Source: Gemmatimonadota bacterium
GTDB taxonomy: Bacteria; Gemmatimonadota; Gemmatimonadetes; Longimicrobiales; Gaopeijiaceae
Length of the DNA stretch: 64,000 nucleotides
Direction: 5' to 3'
Assembly (NCBI GenBank): GCA_022823145.1
Contig: JAJDXS010000018.1
Coordinates: 58,608-122,607, forward strand
This document shows, piece by piece, positions 43,092 to 51,771 of this stretch (positions are counted from its first letter, which is position 1; each line of letters opens with the position of its first letter). The position numbers and the translations under genes were made by a program. The notes under the pieces are model-generated. The model was not told where the DNA came from. It did no database searches and saw only the letters and a program-made list of their open reading frames with translations.

Positions 43092-44411
43092 ATGAAGCAT
43101 CTGAAAAACACGGTTCGGCCGCTCCTGGTGATGCTGGTGGCGACAGGTTTCGCAGCGTGCGACACCGACCAGCTTCTCAACGTGGTCGATCCCGACATCG
43201 TAACGCCCGGCGACGTGGTGGGAGAGAAGGGCGCCGAGCTCTACTGGGCCGGTGCCGTCGGCCTCTTCGCCGGTGCCTATTCCAGCGGAGGCGGCGGACA
43301 GGTGGTCTACTCGGGAATGATGTCCGACGAGTTCCACCTCTCCGGTACCTTCCCCACCCGCAACGAAGTGGACCGGCGCGAGATGGACGACCGCAACGGC
43401 ACGCTTCTCGGCCAGTACCGGACCTACCACAGGGCCCGGGTGGGGACCAAGAACGCGGCCGAGCGGATGGCCGAACTCCTGCCGGGGGACAGCCGCATCG
43501 CCGAGATGTGGAACATGAACGCGTTCGTCAACCTGTTCTTTGCGGAGAACTATTGCTCCGGTGTCCCGTTCAGCGACACGCCCAACGAGGGCGACATCGT
43601 GTACGGCGACAGGCAGACGACGCAAGAGATCTACGACGCGGCGCTCGCCTCTTTCGGGGCCGCGGACCAGGCGGCGAGCGGTGACGCGAACCAGAAGAAC
43701 CTGGCAGCGATCGGTACTGCGCGAACCCGCCTCAACATGGACGACTACGCCGGCGCCGCGAGCGCGGCCGCAACCGTTCCCGCCGACTGGGAGTACTACG
43801 TCCGAAGCAAGCAGGGCGGAGACTTCGGACAGCGGAACGCCGTCTTCGAACTCAATCAGCGCCAGCGTCGCTGGTCGATCTCCGACGCCGAGGGAGAGAA
43901 CGGCGTGGCGTTCCGGTCAGCCGCCGATGTGCGCGTGCCGTGGGAAGACAGCGGAGGGCCGGGCTTCGACCAGGAGACCCCGCTATTCCACCAGCTCAAG
44001 TACACCTCCGAGGAGTCCGACGTCGTGCTCGGCAGCGGCCTCGAGGCTCAGCTCATCAAGGCCGAGGTCGAGTTGAGCAACGGCGGCCCGTGGCTGGCCA
44101 CGCTGAATGCGCTGCGCGAGGGCGTCGGGCTGCCGGCCCTGTCGGATCCCGGCGACCGTGACGGACAGGTCAGGATGCTCTTCGAGGAGCGCGCCAGGTG
44201 GCTGTTCGGGACCGGGCATCGCCTGGGCGACCTGCGCCGACTCGTGCGTCAGTACGGGTATCGGCAGGACGAAGTGTTCCCGACAGGCAGCTTCTTCAAG
44301 GGCGGCGCGTACGGGAGCGACGTGAACTTCCCGATCCCCTTCGAGGAACACGAGAACGAAGCGCTGTCGGGGCTGGAAGGACAGTCGCTGTGCCTGGACC
44401 GCGAAGCCTAG
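43092..44411 (+). CDS. SusD-like surface lipoprotein C
   Basis: The 439-residue lipoprotein starts behind CAGGAG and has lipobox FAAC (Cys23). It partners SusC-C. It has the SusD-type helical repeat pattern: ELYWAGAVGLFAGAYSS, MMSDEFHLSGTF, WNMNAFVNLFFAENYCSGVPFSD, ARTRLNMDDYAGAASAAATV, and near the end EERARWLFGTGHRLGDLRRLVRQY. The YCSGVPFSD stretch is a common SusD element. It is more divergent from SusD-A and SusD-B than those are from each other, so pair C probably imports a different ligand. A 14-bp hairpin 50 bases downstream should end the transcript. Confidence 0.85.
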   Translation: MKHLKNTVRPLLVMLVATGFAACDTDQLLNVVDPDIVTPGDVVGEKGAELYWAGAVGLFAGAYSSGGGGQVVYSGMMSDEFHLSGTFPTRNEVDRREMDDRNGTLLGQYRTYHRARVGTKNAAERMAELLPGDSRIAEMWNMNAFVNLFFAENYCSGVPFSDTPNEGDIVYGDRQTTQEIYDAALASFGAADQAASGDANQKNLAAIGTARTRLNMDDYAGAASAAATVPADWEYYVRSKQGGDFGQRNAVFELNQRQRRWSISDAEGENGVAFRSAADVRVPWEDSGGPGFDQETPLFHQLKYTSEESDVVLGSGLEAQLIKAEVELSNGGPWLATLNALREGVGLPALSDPGDRDGQVRMLFEERARWLFGTGHRLGDLRRLVRQYGYRQDEVFPTGSFFKGGAYGSDVNFPIPFEEHENEALSGLEGQSLCLDREA

Positions 44412-44460
44412 CCGCCAGCCAGGGCTGACTTCCGCGGCCAGCCCGCTCCACGCTGGCAAG

Positions 44461-44492
44461 AGGGGCGTCCCGCCACGAGGCGGGGCGCCCCT
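44461..44492. terminator. Strong bidirectional hairpin after SusD-C
   Basis: A 14-base-pair stem (left arm AGGGGCGTCCCGCC, loop ACGA, right arm GGCGGGGCGCCCCT, one G-T pair) lies between the convergent SusD-C (+) and plug-only lipoprotein (-) genes. There is no long U-tract, but stem strength and position make a terminator likely. Confidence 0.6.
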
Positions 44493-44495
44493 CCG

Positions 44496-44930
44496 TCATG
44501 TGCCCGTGCGGGTTCGGATCAGGATTACCCCATCGCCGGCATTGGTGCCGTAGTATGTGGTCGCATGCACGCCGGTGAGAACCTGGATGCGTTCGATGTC
44601 CACGGCCGGCAGCGCATCCAGGAGGCTGAGGTCGCGAACCTGGACCCGGTCGATGTAGATCGGCATATCTTCTACCAGGGAGATGCTGGAGGCACCCCTT
44701 CGATGAATGCGGGTGGGGTCACCGCTCGAGGATTCGCCGAAGTTTGCATACCGGACCGTTCGCCGCAGCGCTTCCCACATCGTAGTCGCCTCGGACGAAA
44801 GGATCTGGTCGGCGGTAATGACGGTGCCTGCCTGCGCATCCGGCAGGTTCGGACGGGGACGTATGCCGCAGGCAGTAAGCAGGAGTGCGGCCAGCACGCT
44901 CAAGGCGACCTTGTTCCCGATTGTGGCCAA
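44496..44930 (-). CDS. Stand-alone TonB-plug-like lipoprotein 1
   Basis: The 144-residue protein starts at a TTG with GGAGG eight bases upstream. It has a lipoprotein signal (ALLLTAC, Cys21). The mature chain looks like the second half of a TonB-receptor plug without barrel: ITADQILSSEATTMWEAL, then RRGASSISLVEDMPIYIDRV, DIERIQVLTGVHATTYYGTN and AGDGVILIRTRTG. These align with the plug segments YIDGVRV, DIESIEVVKG and LYGSEASNGVVQI of the SusC proteins here. It cannot form a channel; it may be a decoy or partner for TonB machinery, or an anchor. A similar protein lies at 51772-52167. It follows the CocE-leader remnant by 20 bases on the same strand. Confidence 0.72.
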   Translation of the reverse strand: MATIGNKVALSVLAALLLTACGIRPRPNLPDAQAGTVITADQILSSEATTMWEALRRTVRYANFGESSSGDPTRIHRRGASSISLVEDMPIYIDRVQVRDLSLLDALPAVDIERIQVLTGVHATTYYGTNAGDGVILIRTRTGT

Positions 44931-44950
44931 CGTCCGGGCCTCCGTCGAAC

Positions 44951-45118
44951 TCAAGTTCCGTGGACCCGCCGGAGGAAGTCCTCGGCGGTCTCGATCAGAA
45001 GATATCGGAGGCGGGGGCGGTATCCAAGTCGGCCGTCGGGCGCCGTGCACGCCGCCGTACCCAGCGCGGCGACAAGGGAAATGGTCAGCGCTTCGGCTCG
45101 GCGCATCAGCGGTCTCAT
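44951..45118 (-). pseudogene. Leader remnant of a third CocE/NonD gene
   Basis: The 55-codon frame starts MRPLMRRAEALTISLVAALG and reaches a lipobox-like AAC. This matches the CocE-1 leader (MRPLMHRAGALTIFLVAGLG, then AGAC) at about 21 of 29 positions. At DNA level 45041-45120 aligns with 37701-37780 with about 10 mismatches in 80 bases. After the signal peptide the sequence diverges and stops, so the hydrolase body is missing. The ATG overlaps the stop of CocE-2 (ATGA), so it may still be translated as a short lipopeptide. It probably marks a former tandem CocE gene removed by deletion. Confidence 0.7.
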
Positions 45119-46977
45119 GGCTCCCGTCCGTTTCTCACATTCACCGGCAACGCCACATGCGTCGGCCACCGCCGGTTTCGATACACCCTGTGCTCCGCCG
45201 CCTGAAAGTCCCCTTCCTCCGCCAGGAAGATGTTCGGCACATACGACTGCGGGTTGCGGTCGATGATCGGGAACCACGTGCTCTGGATCTGCACCATGAT
45301 CCTGTGCCCCGCCAGAAACCGGTGGTTGCGGTCCCGCAGGTTGATCTCGTACGCCGTCACCTCGTCGGCGGTCAGCGGCTCCGGCCGCTCGAAGCTGTTG
45401 CGAAAGCGCGCCCGGAAGACCTCGCCCGCCACCATGTACTGGTACCCGCGCAGCGCCGGGTCCGGATGGTCGTCCGGGTAGATGTCGATCAGCTTGACCA
45501 CCCAGTCGGCGCTCGTACCCGTGGTCGACGCGAACAGGTGCGCCACCGCGTCACCCGTGATCGAGAGGTCCTTCTCCAGCGGCTCGGACTCCCAGCTCAG
45601 CACGTCGGGACGCCCGTGCACGAAGCGCTGGTCCTCCGCCTGCCAGGTCGGCCAGCCGTACGGATAGCGGATCGGCCGCGGGCGGAATGGCACGGGCTTG
45701 TCCGGATCCGAGACGTACGCGTCGAACGCCGCATCGCTGTCGCTCGTGGGCGCGTCGAACGAGAGCACCCCGCTGTCGCGCAGGTAGATGTTGCGCCACT
45801 CGATTCCCTCCACCGGGGGCCATTCCTCGAAGCCCTGCCACTCGTTTGACCCGGTCTGGAACGCCGTCGCCTCAGGGAAGTCGAGCGTGCCCTTGTCCTT
45901 CAGCCAGTACGCGAACCACGGCGCGTGAAAGTTCTCGCGGAAGTACGGGGCGGTCGCGCCGCCCAGGTCGATCGCCAGGATGCTGTCGGCCCGCTGATCG
46001 AAGGTCCAGCCGCCGTGGGTCCAGGGCCCGAGCACGAGGAAGTTCTCGTTGTTGCGGTCGTCCCGCTCCAGGTGCCGGTAGACCATGATCGGCCCGTAGA
46101 AATCCTCGGTGTCGTACCACCCCGTCACGTGCATGGCGGGGACGGTCAGCCCCTGCAGAAACGGTATCACGCCGCAGATCTCGGTGTCCCAGAACGCGTC
46201 CCGGCTCGGGTGCTCGACGAACGCGTTCCAGGTCGGCGACACGCCGTGGAAGTGCCGCGCGTTCACATTCGACAGCGGGCCCAGGTCGAGGAACCAGTCG
46301 TAGGTGTCCCAGCGGTCCCAGTACTCCATGTACGGCTCCGCTTCGAACGCGGCTGCGGCTACGAAGGAGTAGGAAAGCCTGAACGCCCCGTTATGGTGAA
46401 AATCGTCGCCGATGAACATCTCCGCACAGGTAGCCTGCGGGGAAACAGCCTTCAGCGCGGGGTGCGGATCGACCATGGCCCGCGTGGCCAGAAAGCCCCC
46501 GTAGGAGATCCCCCAGGTGCCCACCCGTCCGTTGTGGTCCGGGACGTTCCGGATCAGCCACTCGATCGTGTCATGGAAATCGGTCGACTCGTCAACGCCG
46601 CCCGGGACGTTCGGCCGCAACGTGATGTGCTCGCCCTCCGACAGGTACCGCCCCCGCAGGTCCTGCAGCACGAAGATGTACCCCTCGTCGAAGAACTCGG
46701 TGTACCAGCGCAGCCGGGGCGACATCTCCGCCTCGCCCGGATTGGCGTAGTAAGGGGTGCGCTCCAGCATGATGGGCAGCGGACCGTCCTGGTCCTTCGG
46801 TATGTAGATCTCGGTGTGGAGCCTGACGCCGTCGCGCATGGGAACCATCACGTCCCACTTGGGCTGGAACCACCGGCTGAGGTCGACCATCTCCCGGTTG
46901 CCCTGGGCCTGCGCGGGGGCGGTTGCGAGAACGCCAAGCAGGGCGCCGAAACCGAGTCTTGACCGTGTCCTCTTCAT
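45115..46977 (-). CDS. CocE/NonD (peptidase S15-like) hydrolase 2
   Basis: The 620-residue paralogue of CocE-1 has a plain signal peptide (GALLGVLATAPAQAQ) rather than a lipobox, so it is probably soluble in the periplasm. Key motifs are PMRDGVRLHTEIYIP, LQDLRGRYLSEGEH, nucleophile Ser158 in GISYGG, MFIGDDFHHNGAFRL and GPWTHGGW, then a C-terminal jelly-roll ending VALPVNVRNGREP. It should cleave ester, amide or Xaa-Pro bonds, like CocE-1. The ATG at 46977 was chosen for the signal peptide; its ribosome binding site is weak. The shared 24-bp palindrome lies 114 bases upstream in the region divergent from the esterase gene. A leader remnant and a plug-only lipoprotein gene follow on the same strand. 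Confidence 0.87.
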   Translation of the reverse strand: MKRTRSRLGFGALLGVLATAPAQAQGNREMVDLSRWFQPKWDVMVPMRDGVRLHTEIYIPKDQDGPLPIMLERTPYYANPGEAEMSPRLRWYTEFFDEGYIFVLQDLRGRYLSEGEHITLRPNVPGGVDESTDFHDTIEWLIRNVPDHNGRVGTWGISYGGFLATRAMVDPHPALKAVSPQATCAEMFIGDDFHHNGAFRLSYSFVAAAAFEAEPYMEYWDRWDTYDWFLDLGPLSNVNARHFHGVSPTWNAFVEHPSRDAFWDTEICGVIPFLQGLTVPAMHVTGWYDTEDFYGPIMVYRHLERDDRNNENFLVLGPWTHGGWTFDQRADSILAIDLGGATAPYFRENFHAPWFAYWLKDKGTLDFPEATAFQTGSNEWQGFEEWPPVEGIEWRNIYLRDSGVLSFDAPTSDSDAAFDAYVSDPDKPVPFRPRPIRYPYGWPTWQAEDQRFVHGRPDVLSWESEPLEKDLSITGDAVAHLFASTTGTSADWVVKLIDIYPDDHPDPALRGYQYMVAGEVFRARFRNSFERPEPLTADEVTAYEINLRDRNHRFLAGHRIMVQIQSTWFPIIDRNPQSYVPNIFLAEEGDFQAAEHRVYRNRRWPTHVALPVNVRNGREP

Positions 46978-47090
46978 TACCGCTCGCTTCCCGGGGTGTT
47001 GGATCGTGGGAGTTTCACCGTATGGCAGCGGGGCCGAATCGGGCAATTGCAGCGCACATGCTCGCCTAACGGCTCGCTTCCACGAAGCTG

Positions 47091-47114
47091 ATACTTAACA
47101 ATATTGTTTAGTGT
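47091..47114. promoter_or_regulatory. Operator-like palindrome, copy 3 (between CocE-2 and esterase)
   Basis: The centre AACAATATTGTT is a perfect 12-base palindrome, and the 24-base site differs from perfect symmetry at only two base pairs (arms ATACTT and TTAGTGT side). It is the best of the three copies. It lies midway between the divergent starts of the CocE-2 and esterase genes, where one bound regulator could control both. Confidence 0.65.
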
Positions 47115-47204
47115 CCTGAGCCCGCCGACATTGGCTATGATGTGACACCTGTTATCGACACTTTGCTCGGGCTCTTCTTCCTCACCCACCCAGGAAGGTG
47201 ACAC

Positions 47205-48689
47205 ATGAACTGGCCAACCCGCGGTGCAGCCACGATGCCGGTCTTCCTCTACGTGCTTCTCCCGTCGTTCCTCATCGCTCTCGCTCCAGGGACGGGCCTC
47301 GGGCAGGACGCAGAACCCTTCCTGTCCCTCGGGGAGCGACGCGAACTCCATTCGGATGTCCTCGGCGAGCGGCGGGAGATCATCGTGGGCGTGCCGGCCG
47401 GCTACGAGGGCGGCGACGAGATGTACCCCGTGGTCTATCTCCTCGACGGCCCGTCGCACTTCCACCACACGACCGGAACGGCTCGATTCCTGGCCAGAAA
47501 CGGGCGCATGCCGGACGTCATCGTCGTGGCGATTGCCAACACGGACAGGACGCGCGACATGTCGCCGCCCGTGTACTCCGACGCGGGTCCGGCGCGTCCG
47601 GGTACCGGCGGCGCCGACAACTTCCTCGAGTTTATCAGCGCCGAACTGATGCCGTTCATCGATGAGCACTACAGGACAAGACCGTACGCCATTCTCGTCG
47701 GACACTCCCTCGGGGGACTGTTCGCGAATCACGCGCTGGTGCATCGGCCGGACGTCTTCGACGCGTACATCTCGATCAGTCCGAGTCTCTGGTGGGACGA
47801 ACAGCGCCTGGTTGCGCAGGCCGATTCCGCGTTCGACCACGCCGGCGACCTGGTCGGCGACTTCTACATGACCATGGGGAACGAGGGCGGTGCGATGCTC
47901 GGGGGCGCTCTCAAGTTCGCGGGCGTTCTTGAAGCGAAGGCGCCCGAGGACTTCCGGTGGGAATTCAAGCTCATGGAAGAGGAAAGTCACGGTTCCGTAC
48001 CACACAGATCGACCTACTACGGGCTCGAGAAGATCTTCGACGGCTGGAATCTGCACGATCCGGTCGGCCTTTACGTTGCGGCCGGCCTGGAGGCCGTCGA
48101 CCGGCACTTCGCACGGGCATCGGCGAGGTTCGGGTACGAGAGGACGCCATCGGTGGGGATTCTCGGCCCGATCGGCGGCCGCGCGCTCGAAGACGGCAAC
48201 GCGCCCGACGCCGAGGCGGTTTTTTCACGCCTGGTCGAAATGGACCCCAACCTGGCACCCGCCCATAACGGGCTGGCCGAAGCGCACGCCCTCATGGGCC
48301 ATCGGGATCTGGCCGTCCAGCACTATCAGCATGCGCTGCGGATCGATCCGAGGAACGGCCCCGCTCGCGAGAAACTGACGGAGTATGGTGTCGACCTGTC
48401 CGATTATCCCGAGTCGGTGGACGTGCCGGTCAGCGTCCTGCAGTCGTACGTGGGGACGTATGTCGTGCCCGACGATCCGGACGAGAGGCTTCGATTCCTG
48501 CTGGAGGGAGAGGAGCTCGCGGTGGAGCTCGAGGGCCGCACGTACGAGCTGTACCCGACTTCGCCAACGCGCTTCAAGGTGGTGGTCGTGCCGGTCTACG
48601 TCACCTTCAGGTCCGATGAAGACGGGAACGTGACCGGCGTTGCGATCGATCAGGCTGGTGAGACGACCGAGGCGACTCGCGTCAAATAG
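47205..48689 (+). CDS. Exported esterase (PF00756) with C-terminal TPR
   Basis: The 494-residue protein has a signal peptide ending TGLGQ and an esterase-D/enterochelin-esterase-type alpha/beta hydrolase domain: YPVVYLLDGPSHFHHTTGT, nucleophile Ser168 in VGHSLGGLF and a His in EESHGSVPHRS. A tetratricopeptide pair follows (FSRLVEMDPNLAPAHNGLAE and LAVQHYQHALRIDPRNG). A final beta-rich domain (VLQSYVGTYVVPDDP, LRFLLEGEELAVEL) resembles the lipocalin-like tails fused to serine hydrolases. The family hydrolyses esters or siderophore-like lactones; the substrate is unknown. It is divergent from CocE-2, with the strongest copy of the shared palindrome between them. Confidence 0.87.
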   Translation: MNWPTRGAATMPVFLYVLLPSFLIALAPGTGLGQDAEPFLSLGERRELHSDVLGERREIIVGVPAGYEGGDEMYPVVYLLDGPSHFHHTTGTARFLARNGRMPDVIVVAIANTDRTRDMSPPVYSDAGPARPGTGGADNFLEFISAELMPFIDEHYRTRPYAILVGHSLGGLFANHALVHRPDVFDAYISISPSLWWDEQRLVAQADSAFDHAGDLVGDFYMTMGNEGGAMLGGALKFAGVLEAKAPEDFRWEFKLMEEESHGSVPHRSTYYGLEKIFDGWNLHDPVGLYVAAGLEAVDRHFARASARFGYERTPSVGILGPIGGRALEDGNAPDAEAVFSRLVEMDPNLAPAHNGLAEAHALMGHRDLAVQHYQHALRIDPRNGPAREKLTEYGVDLSDYPESVDVPVSVLQSYVGTYVVPDDPDERLRFLLEGEELAVELEGRTYELYPTSPTRFKVVVVPVYVTFRSDEDGNVTGVAIDQAGETTEATRVK

Positions 48690-48758
48690 GGCGTAACCTG
48701 GACGGGGCGGATCCGGGCTCGGCCGAACAGCGTTCAGGGGCTACCGGACCGCAACGCC

Positions 48759-50684
48759 CTAGTGTGCGTTGTCGTCGAGATGTTCCTCCAGCCAGGCGGC
48801 CCATCGTCGGTCAATGTCGCGCTGATGAACCGGGTCCGCGGGGAAATGTCCGTCGACAGGGTACGCGATGAACTGCGTCTTCACGCCGTTGTCCCGAAGG
48901 ACGTGGTAGAGGATGAAGGACTCCGTGATCGGCACGCGCTGATCGCCCGTGTTGCAGAGAATCAGGGTCGGTGCCCTGATGTGCACGGCGTAGGTGATGG
49001 GAGCCTGCTCCCGGAACGCCCGAAGGCGATCCGGATCGGTGAACGGTGAGCCGCCGTAGTAGGTTCGGACGGGTGCGTTGATATCGCTGAGAACGTACTG
49101 GTCGATGTGATCCGTCACGGGGGCGCCGGCCACTCCGGCGCGCCACCGGTCCGGGTAGTTGCCGAGCAGCCAGGTGGTCATGTAGCCACCGTACGACCAG
49201 CCCGAGACCACCATACGGTCCGGATCGGCGATTCCTCGCTCGATGAGCAGGTCGACGCCCGACATGACGTCCCGGCCGGGCCCCTCGCCCGCGTCGTTCC
49301 AGATGGCGGCCTGGAAGGCCGTCCCGCGGCCGTCGCCGCCGCGGTAGTTGGGCTCGAACACCACCCACCCATGCGACGCGAGCCACTGCGCGCGTGCCGA
49401 GAAGGCCACGGTGGAAGTCCCGCGGGGTCCTCCGTGGATGAGGAGCACGAGAGGATAGGGCCGGCTTGGCCGATACCCCGGCGGGTAGGTAAGGACGCCG
49501 TCCATGTCGAAGTCGTCCGCGCCGCGCCACTGAATGGATTCCCGGTGTCCGAGGTCGAGCGCCGCAACATGAGCATTGAAATCCGTGAGGCGTTCGAACG
49601 CACCCCCCGGTGCTCTCTGAGCATGGAGCTCGGTGGGACGATTCGGCTCGCTGGCGAGCATCGCGATCTGGCCGGAGCGGGATACCGACAGGCCCGACGA
49701 AGGAACGGCGCTGCCCGTGTCGATCCGACGCGCGGCGCCCTCGAGCGGCTGAATCCACAGACCTGCCGTCGTGGTGTCGTTGGCCAGGATGAGAAGAGAG
49801 CGGCCGTCCGGCATCCACCGGGCAGTCCGGATGTTTCGGTCGAGCGCATGGGTGAGGCTGCGCCCGTCCCCGCCTTCCGCGGGCGCGATGTAGACCTCGT
49901 CGACGAAGCGCGAGTCCCCCTCATGCGGGAATGAGTAGGAGACAAGGGACCCGTCCGGAGAGAACGCCGCCCCCCCTCTCAGGCGATGGCTCGTCGAGTT
50001 GAGCGGGCGGATGGCTCGCGTCGAGGTATCCAGAATCCGGATGCTGTTGTCGTAGATATGCCGGGGCCCCGGCTCGGGCTGCTGGGCGAACGCGATCGCC
50101 TGCCCGTCCGGAGACCATGAAGGCGCGATCGACCGGCCGTCTGCCAACGCGCTTCCGACCGACCATTCGCCCGAGGTGAGGCGCTCCGCCTCTCCGCCGC
50201 CGGCGGGGACGAGCCACAGGTGCCGCGGACGCGGCGCCTCCGTCAGCAGGTAGTTCACGTCCGCCGCGAAGGAGCGGTTGTGACGTTCTGCTCCTTCGCC
50301 CATCTCCGGTTCTTCTTCGGATACGTAGACCAATGCGCCGCCGTCGGGGCGCCACGAGTAGGAGCTGACGCCCGTCGGCGCTTCCGTAATCTGCGTCGCC
50401 TCGCCTCCATCGACGGGAAGGACGAAGAGCTGACGCCTGTGCAGCGGCAGGCGGCCGTGCTCGCCGACTCGGGGCTTCGCTGCGTCCTGGCGGAGCGGAT
50501 CCGCGACGCGGAGAACGTTCCGGGCCCAATGTCCACGCGGGCGATGGCGAGAACGGTCTTGCCGAGACGCACGATCTCGGGTACACGATCCACCTGAACA
50601 GGAGCCGGGCCGAGTACGAATGCCCGTTACGTCAATCACGAAGAGGTCGCATTGCTGGGCAGGTCGGGCACCATCATCGCCCAC
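48759..50684 (-). CDS. S9 family peptidase, N-terminally truncated
   Basis: Recognisable S9 sequence runs from about 50435 (QLFVLPVDGGEATQITEAP) to the stop. The propeller has repeated SWSPDG-type blades, and the hydrolase domain has LLIHGGPRGTS, the nucleophile motif GWSYGGYMTTWLLG, APTLILCNTGDQRVPI with the catalytic Asp and PVDGHFP with the His. Upstream of 50435 the frame stays open to a GTG at 50684 but encodes Arg-rich, unrecognisable sequence, and its start overlaps the amidohydrolase remnant on the other strand. About 100 residues, including the signal peptide and first blade, appear to be missing. The product is probably not exported, and the gene is likely non-functional although its catalytic domain is intact. 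Confidence 0.75.
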   Translation of the reverse strand: MGDDGARPAQQCDLFVIDVTGIRTRPGSCSGGSCTRDRASRQDRSRHRPRGHWARNVLRVADPLRQDAAKPRVGEHGRLPLHRRQLFVLPVDGGEATQITEAPTGVSSYSWRPDGGALVYVSEEEPEMGEGAERHNRSFAADVNYLLTEAPRPRHLWLVPAGGGEAERLTSGEWSVGSALADGRSIAPSWSPDGQAIAFAQQPEPGPRHIYDNSIRILDTSTRAIRPLNSTSHRLRGGAAFSPDGSLVSYSFPHEGDSRFVDEVYIAPAEGGDGRSLTHALDRNIRTARWMPDGRSLLILANDTTTAGLWIQPLEGAARRIDTGSAVPSSGLSVSRSGQIAMLASEPNRPTELHAQRAPGGAFERLTDFNAHVAALDLGHRESIQWRGADDFDMDGVLTYPPGYRPSRPYPLVLLIHGGPRGTSTVAFSARAQWLASHGWVVFEPNYRGGDGRGTAFQAAIWNDAGEGPGRDVMSGVDLLIERGIADPDRMVVSGWSYGGYMTTWLLGNYPDRWRAGVAGAPVTDHIDQYVLSDINAPVRTYYGGSPFTDPDRLRAFREQAPITYAVHIRAPTLILCNTGDQRVPITESFILYHVLRDNGVKTQFIAYPVDGHFPADPVHQRDIDRRWAAWLEEHLDDNAH

Positions 50685-51152
50685 CAGGCCGGGATGGCGG
50701 CGAACCGCGGAATAAGCCCCCCGATCCCGGAGTTGCGGACGGCGGGTTGCCCGATTGCCCTCGGCACCGACAACAACACCAACGACGTCTCCGAGGTCAT
50801 GCGAATCGCGCTACTGACCGAGCGGATTCGCCGCAACCGCGATGGCGACGAGGTGCCCGGACTGCTGTCGCAGCCGGAGGACATACTGGCAGACTGCACG
50901 CAGGGCGGTGCAATGGCGGTTCAGCAGTCCGACCGGATCGGCACGCTCGAAGTCGGGAAAACGGCCGACCTCCTGGTGGTGGACACGCCTCGGGCTCACC
51001 TGGTACCCGCGGGTGGATTCATCTCGGCGCTGGTTCACAGCGGCCACCCGGGCGACATCGAGTCGGTCATGGTTGACGGTGATTGGCCGCATGGGACGAG
51101 TCCGGTGCGACCGGTTCAGAAGAAGCTTGTTGCAGATGGAGTCAAGACCTAG
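50598..51152 (+). pseudogene. Amidohydrolase, C-terminal fragment (5' truncated)
   Basis: The frame opens after a stop at 50595 and shows the C-terminal half of a chlorohydrolase/cytosine-deaminase-type amidohydrolase: YVNHEEVALLGRSGTIIAHQ, CPIALGTDNNTNDVSEVMRIA with the metal-binding Asp, LEVGKTADLLVVDTPRAHLV and IESVMVDG. The metal-binding HxH motif and the whole N-terminal barrel are missing. No ATG or ribosome binding site lies before the conserved part. The break falls within about 160 bases of where the S9 peptidase on the opposite strand loses its own N-terminus. Both genes therefore seem cut by one rearrangement. Confidence 0.72.
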
Positions 51153-51202
51153 GTTGTCGCCTGAGCCGTTTGATTGAGAAGTCCCCCGTTGAGGTTGTGG
51201 TC

Positions 51203-51745
51203 ATGCAGAGGAACCGGCCTTCAGACGATCCTTTGGAAGATCGTTTCGGATTCGTTCCATTCCTGACCGGTCGTCGAATGTCCCGTGTCCTGTTGCTCGG
51301 CATCCTGGCCACCGGCCAGGGGTGCTTCAGCTACACCGTTACGGAACTCCCCCGGATTCGGCCTCAGGAAGAGATCCGTGTGGAGTTGGAGGACAGGGGC
51401 TACCGTCGCATCGCACCGGGTGCGAACCGGAACGACAGGCCTCGGTTGGAAGGGCGCCTGGCCAGGGTGGACAGCGATAGCCTGACCGTTTCGGTCTGGA
51501 TCGGCGAGGCCTATCTGGGGACCCCCTTCCAGTCCACGTACCAGGACATCGTGATTCCGCTCCACGATGTTCGCGCGGTTGAGACCCGGAAGCTCTCCCG
51601 GAGGAGAACCGCGCTGACCGCAGCGGGGACCGTGGCCGTCATTGCTTTTCTCATCGATTCGATCGGGTTCGTCGACATATTGGGCGACGGCGGCGTCGGA
51701 GAGATCCCACCCGATCCGCCCACTCAGGGGTTGCGGGTGAGGTAG
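51203..51745 (+). CDS. Small lipoprotein, unrecognised
   Basis: I do not recognise this protein. The ATG at 51203 has GAGG at good spacing and gives 180 residues. The ATG at 51278 has no site but gives a more typical short signal (VLLLGILATGQGC). Either way a Cys in GQGC is the likely lipidation point. The mature part is mostly beta (RVELEDRGYRRIAPG, RLEGRLARVDSDSLTVSVW, DIVIPLHDVRAVETRKLS), followed by one hydrophobic helix (AAGTVAVIAFLIDSIGF) and a short tail. Similar one-domain lipoproteins of unknown role are common in Gemmatimonadota. It lies between the amidohydrolase fragment and a convergent plug-only lipoprotein gene. Confidence 0.6.
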   Translation: MQRNRPSDDPLEDRFGFVPFLTGRRMSRVLLLGILATGQGCFSYTVTELPRIRPQEEIRVELEDRGYRRIAPGANRNDRPRLEGRLARVDSDSLTVSVWIGEAYLGTPFQSTYQDIVIPLHDVRAVETRKLSRRRTALTAAGTVAVIAFLIDSIGFVDILGDGGVGEIPPDPPTQGLRVR

Positions 51746-51771
51746 GGCCCGGGAACCGCCGCGAGGGCCCG

